Shown: positions 29,321 through 32,777 of the stretch, one piece after another | Position numbering within the stretch: position 1 is the first letter of the stretch | How the letters are laid out: the number at the start of each line of letters is the position of its first letter | Notes under the pieces: generated by a model | Told to the model about the DNA's origin: nothing | Seen by the model: only the letters and a program-made list of their open reading frames with translations | Databases searched by the model: none | Made by a program: the position numbers and the translations under genes | Source of the DNA: Sphingomonadaceae bacterium | GTDB lineage: Bacteria > Pseudomonadota > Alphaproteobacteria > Sphingomonadales > Sphingomonadaceae | Direction of reading: 5' to 3' | Length of the DNA stretch: 32,777 nucleotides | NCBI GenBank assembly: GCA_021300355.1 | Contig: JAJTEF010000018.1 | Coordinates: forward strand, 1-32,777

Positions 29321-30546
29321 TTGCGGCACAGCTTCCTCACGCCGAATGGCAACAGGCCGCGGGCTTAAAAAAGGTGCTGGCGCTGCTGGCAGATTCTTAT
29401 GGTGGCCCCCGATATGTTGGCGGCGCCGTGCGCGACACATTATTGGGGCTACCCGTTTCGGACGTTGATATTGCCACCGCATTGTTACCCGAAACGGTTA
29501 TGGACCGATTGGAAGCTGGCGGCGTCAAAGCCGTTCCGACGGGGCTAGACCATGGCACGATCACTGCGGTCGTAGACGGCAAAAATTATGAAATCACCAC
29601 ATTACGCAGGGATGTCTCCACCGATGGTCGGCGCGCGACGGTGGCTTTCGCCACCGATTGGCGGGAAGATGCCGCACGGCGGGATTTCACGATCAACGCG
29701 CTCTATGCTGATCCACAAACAGGAGAAGTTTTCGATTATTTCGGTGGCCTAACCGATCTCGAAAACGGCTGCCTGCGCTTCATCGGCGACGCGACGCAGC
29801 GGATCGCCGAGGATTTCCTGCGGATATTGCGGTATTTCCGTTTTCTTGCTCGATTTGGCAGCGGTCCGGTGGATGCAGACGCAATTACCGCCTGCGCGCA
29901 AGGTGCGCATGGGCTGACGGCGTTGTCCCGCGAGCGCATTGCGCAGGAACTCGCCCGGTTGTTGTCGCTCAAAAACCCAGCCGCGTCTGTCGGTCTCATG
30001 ATCGACAATGGCATTTTCGCACCGTTTCTTCCCGAACTTTGCAATGACGCCAGCGAGCGATTTCAGCGGCTTGTGGAACGAGAGCAGTTGCTCAATCAAC
30101 CGCTCTCGCTCCCTGCCCGGCTGCTCAGCATATTGGTGACGGACCCCGTCGCGGTCGACAAAGTGGCAGCACGGCTGAAGCTGTCGAACAAAATGCGGGA
30201 GAATCTCGCCAACCGGTTGAACGCTGGCGCGCCGACCGAGAGCAACATCCGTGCCATCGCTTATCGTTTTGATAATGACACCGCGAGCGATGTCGCCATG
30301 TTGTTTGCCGACGACAATGCCCTGCCGCAATGTCTGGCGCGCTTGGACAATTGGGATAGCCCCATCATGCACATAAAAGGCGGCGATCTTATCAAAATGG
30401 GATTGCCCGCAGGTCCGCTCGTGGCAAAAACCTTGCAAGAGCTGGAAGCCAACTGGGTTGCCGAAGATTTCCCGGTTTCGGACCGCCAGTCCGAATTGGC
30501 GCTTCAGCTTGTTGAGGCCGCCATGTCAGCGGCCAAAAAGGCATAA
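29317..30546 (+). CDS. cca: CCA tRNA nucleotidyltransferase
   Basis: This enzyme adds or repairs the CCA end of tRNAs. From ATG 29317 the 409-residue protein carries GGAVRD at 35-40 and the metal-binding DVD at 49-51. GRRATVAFATDWREDAARRDFTINALY follows in the head domain, then LRILRYFRFLARFG, and RERIAQELARLLSLKNP in the neck. A helical C-terminal tail with no HD phosphohydrolase domain makes it the shorter class II form common in alphaproteobacteria. The start overlaps the Nudix stop as ATGA. Its 3' end overlaps the EAL remnant on the opposite strand by about 43 bases. Confidence 0.95.
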   Translation: MIAAQLPHAEWQQAAGLKKVLALLADSYGGPRYVGGAVRDTLLGLPVSDVDIATALLPETVMDRLEAGGVKAVPTGLDHGTITAVVDGKNYEITTLRRDVSTDGRRATVAFATDWREDAARRDFTINALYADPQTGEVFDYFGGLTDLENGCLRFIGDATQRIAEDFLRILRYFRFLARFGSGPVDADAITACAQGAHGLTALSRERIAQELARLLSLKNPAASVGLMIDNGIFAPFLPELCNDASERFQRLVEREQLLNQPLSLPARLLSILVTDPVAVDKVAARLKLSNKMRENLANRLNAGAPTESNIRAIAYRFDNDTASDVAMLFADDNALPQCLARLDNWDSPIMHIKGGDLIKMGLPAGPLVAKTLQELEANWVAEDFPVSDRQSELALQLVEAAMSAAKKA

Positions 30547-30670
30547 GCCGCATCTTCGGGCAAAGGGCGCGCAAAATAAAAGCCCTGCCCAACGGAACAG
30601 CAAAAGCGGCGTCCACCTGCTCTTCAAAACCGATGCGGCTGCAAAATCCGGTCAGGCTATCGCTCAGCAT
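30504..30670 (-). pseudogene. GGDEF-EAL signalling protein remnant
   Basis: The upstream part reads MLSDSLTGFCSRIGFEEQ, the opening of a GGDEF domain (usual form DxLTGxxNRxGF). After VDAAFA the match jumps frame and continues CSVGQGFYFARPLPEDAAYAFLAADMA to TGA at 30504-30506, which is the end of an EAL domain (QGFYFxRP). All the rest of both domains, on the order of 1.1 kb in intact relatives, is missing at about 30597-30605. An intact gene would make or degrade the second messenger cyclic di-GMP; this one cannot, as it lacks the GGDEF and EAL catalytic residues. A possible upstream part is also cut short by a stop. It lies downstream of parC and convergent with cca. Confidence 0.75.
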
Positions 30671-30736
30671 TACGCGGCGTTAAGCATAGCGATTGTAAAA
30701 GATGTTCACCCCGTGCGTGGTTAATTTACATTAAAC

Positions 30737-32776
30737 CTAATCGAAGCGGTTATTCCTTGGGAAACCTTGCGGCGGAAGTCGACCCGCTGCGCCGCGCGCC
30801 ACACGCCACAAGGACATGTCATTTTCCGTGCGCATCCGGCCACTATCGCCGCCCATCGCCCAGCTGAGCCCTTCGCTCATCTTAAAGCAGACGGCATCTG
30901 CAAGGCCGCCATCCTTATAACGCTGCAAGGTAACGCCCTGCCCCTTGGCCATTTCGGGGATTTCACTGAGCGGGAAGACCACCAATTTGCGGTTGTCACC
31001 CACTACGGCAACATATTGGTCCTTCAACCTCGCTTCGTCCGTGGCCTCTGTCGGAGCAAGGCGAACCACAGACAGCTTCGTTCCCGGTTTCAACGTGACG
31101 ACGCCGCGTCCTTTGCGGGTTTCGGCGATAATGTCGCTCATCCGCGCGATAAAGCCCTTGCCCGTTGAAGCAGCCAGCAACATCCGCCCGTCTGCGACTG
31201 CAGGGAACGCCGCAACGATATCATTCCCGGCTTCGATGTCGATCATTGTGCCAACAGGTTCCCCGAAACCGCGGGCACCGGGCAACTTGTCAGCACCCAA
31301 GGTGTAAAAACGGCCATTCGCTGTTGCGATCAGGATCTTGTCGGTCGTCTGCGTATGGAATGCAAAGGCGGGGCCATCCCCTTCCTTAAACTTGAAATCG
31401 GCGCGCGCAGACAAATCCGCATGCCCCTTCATGGCTTTAATCCAGCCACGTTTTGACATGATAACCGTGACGGGTTCGCGTTCGACAAATGCCTCGAGCG
31501 AAATCTCGCGCGCTTGCCCTGCTTCTTCCAAGCTTGTGCGGCGCCGGCCAAGTTCGGTATCTTCACCGTAATTTTTGCGCAGCGCAGTCAGATCTTTTTT
31601 CAAACGCGTCTTCTGCCGCGCGGGGCTTTCGATGAGCTTCACCAGCTCTTCGCGCTCAGCTTCCAAGCCCTCAAGCTCGCGCCGAAGCTCCATTTCTTCC
31701 AATCGGCGGAGCGAACGCAAACGCATGTTGAGGATCGCTTCAGCCTGCCGGTCATTCAGCTGGAACTCGGCCATCATAACGGGCTTTGGTTCATCTTCGT
31801 TACGGATGATTTCAATGATGCGATCAAGGTTCAAGAACGCAATGATATAACCCTGAAGCAATTCAAGGCGGCTATCGATCTTTTCCAGCCGATGCTGCGA
31901 TTTGCGGACCAACACTTCGATCTGGTGTGTCAACCAACGCAGCAAAACTTCGCCCAAGCCCATGACCTTTGGGGTCCGGTCGGCATCGAGCACGTTCATG
32001 TTCAACGAAAAGCGTGTTTCAAGATCCGTAAGGCGGAACAAAGCGTTTTTCAGATCTTCGGGATCGACATTGCGGCTTTTGGGCACAAGCACGATACGAA
32101 CGCGTTCGTCACTTTCGTCGCGAATGTCGTCCAATATGGGCAGCTTTTTATCGGCAATCAGTTGCGCGATTTGCTCGATCAGCTTGCCTTTTTGCACCTG
32201 ATACGGAATTTCCGACACAACAAGCTGCCACGTGCCACCGGGCAGTTTTTCAACGCCTGTGGGTTCCCAGCTTTTCTCGCTGTCCTGCCATCCGTTTGAA
32301 AAACGCGCGCGCACGCGCATAGCACCGCGGCCACTCGCATAGGCTGCACTTATGACCGCTGGGCTGTCTACGAGCACGCCGCCCGTTGCAAAATCGGGCC
32401 CCTTGACGATTTCCATCAACTGTTCGTGACGTGCCTGTGGCTCATCAATGAGCAGCATGGAAGCATCGATAATCTCGGCCGCGTTATGCGACGGAATGCT
32501 GGTCGCCATGCCGACGGCGATGCCGCTTGCACCATTTGCCAACAAATTGGGGAACAGACCGGGCATAACCTCGGGCTCTTCGTCTTCACCATTGTAGGTT
32601 GGGCGAAAGTCCGTTGCGTTCTCATCAAGCCCGTTCATGAGCTCAATGGCCGTGCGCGTCAGACGTGCTTCGGTATATCGATACGCCGCCGCATTATCGC
32701 CGTCGATGTTGCCAAAGTTGCCCTGCCCGTCAACCAGCGGATACCGCAGCGAAAAAGTCTGCGCGAGCCGGACCAT
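30737..32776 (-). CDS. parC: DNA topoisomerase IV subunit A, 5' end outside the window
   Basis: ParC is the DNA-cutting subunit that unlinks daughter chromosomes. The window holds about 679 C-terminal residues; roughly the first 80-100 are cut off by the right edge, so the true start is not here. The active-site tyrosine lies in [10 protein letters not shown] (residue 34 of this part). [36 protein letters not shown]-type sequence marks the breakage-reunion domain, and a coiled-coil tower includes [17 protein letters not shown]. The C-terminal beta-pinwheel is present ([32 protein letters not shown]). ParC rather than GyrA is chosen from overall sequence pattern. Confidence 0.92.
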   Translation of the reverse strand: MVRLAQTFSLRYPLVDGQGNFGNIDGDNAAAYRYTEARLTRTAIELMNGLDENATDFRPTYNGEDEEPEVMPGLFPNLLANGASGIAVGMATSIPSHNAAEIIDASMLLIDEPQARHEQLMEIVKGPDFATGGVLVDSPAVISAAYASGRGAMRVRARFSNGWQDSEKSWEPTGVEKLPGGTWQLVVSEIPYQVQKGKLIEQIAQLIADKKLPILDDIRDESDERVRIVLVPKSRNVDPEDLKNALFRLTDLETRFSLNMNVLDADRTPKVMGLGEVLLRWLTHQIEVLVRKSQHRLEKIDSRLELLQGYIIAFLNLDRIIEIIRNEDEPKPVMMAEFQLNDRQAEAILNMRLRSLRRLEEMELRRELEGLEAEREELVKLIESPARQKTRLKKDLTALRKNYGEDTELGRRRTSLEEAGQAREISLEAFVEREPVTVIMSKRGWIKAMKGHADLSARADFKFKEGDGPAFAFHTQTTDKILIATANGRFYTLGADKLPGARGFGEPVGTMIDIEAGNDIVAAFPAVADGRMLLAASTGKGFIARMSDIIAETRKGRGVVTLKPGTKLSVVRLAPTEATDEARLKDQYVAVVGDNRKLVVFPLSEIPEMAKGQGVTLQRYKDGGLADAVCFKMSEGLSWAMGGDSGRMRTENDMSLWRVARGAAGRLPPQGFPRNNRFD

Positions 32777-32777
32777 T

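Overview
The window looks like chromosomal DNA of a sphingomonad (Alphaproteobacteria, Sphingomonadales). The evidence is the alphaproteobacterial run rimP-nusA-ylxR-infB-rbfA-truB-rpsO-pnp, a bamD-recN-ligA block, family-level protein similarity (DUF1285, DUF1499, DUF6491, a B3-type metallo-beta-lactamase, a PQQ sugar dehydrogenase) and a palindromic coding repeat of a kind seen in sphingomonad genomes. The genus cannot be fixed by reading. No rRNA, tRNA, insertion sequence, CRISPR array or prophage was seen, and no gap without a gene exceeds about 300 bases.

Layout. 1-1741 holds two divergent, broken genes: a LysE-type exporter (minus) and a luciferase-like flavin monooxygenase (plus). 1716-4296 (minus) is sdhC-sdhD-sdhA, closed by a terminator directly after sdhA, so sdhB is not in this operon. 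4546-8412 (plus) carries a soluble chemotaxis-type signalling protein with a globin-like sensor that has no histidine, then a tight SDR / metallo-beta-lactamase / prmA cluster in which prmA is broken. 8382-14409 (minus) runs bamD-recN-lipoprotein-ligA, then phhA. 14626-25312 (minus) is the translation and RNA-metabolism supercluster rimP-nusA-ylxR-infB-rbfA-tdk-DUF6491-truB-rpsO-pnp, with intrinsic terminators after rpsO and after pnp. 25500-26633 is a PQQ sugar dehydrogenase lipoprotein, divergent from rimP across a region with a perfect inverted repeat. 26649-27509 (minus) is a DUF1499 membrane protein. 27679-30546 (plus) is GNAT, DUF1285, Nudix CoA pyrophosphatase and cca, the last three joined by ATGA overlaps. 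The right end (minus) has a GGDEF-EAL remnant and the 3' part of parC.

How the genes relate. The central minus-strand block makes transcription and translation factors (NusA, IF-2, RbfA, RimP, TruB, S15) together with the RNA-decay enzyme PNPase. The bamD block joins outer-membrane assembly with DNA repair and ligation. These core genes read intact.

Two observations stand out. First, truB carries a 75-base, in-frame, doubly palindromic repeat that adds 25 residues to the enzyme. Second, four other genes (LysE, LLM oxidoreductase, prmA, GGDEF-EAL) are each broken by a one-base shift or an internal deletion that changes frame, while their flanking halves still match their families. This may be real gene decay or an assembly problem; the sequence alone cannot decide.
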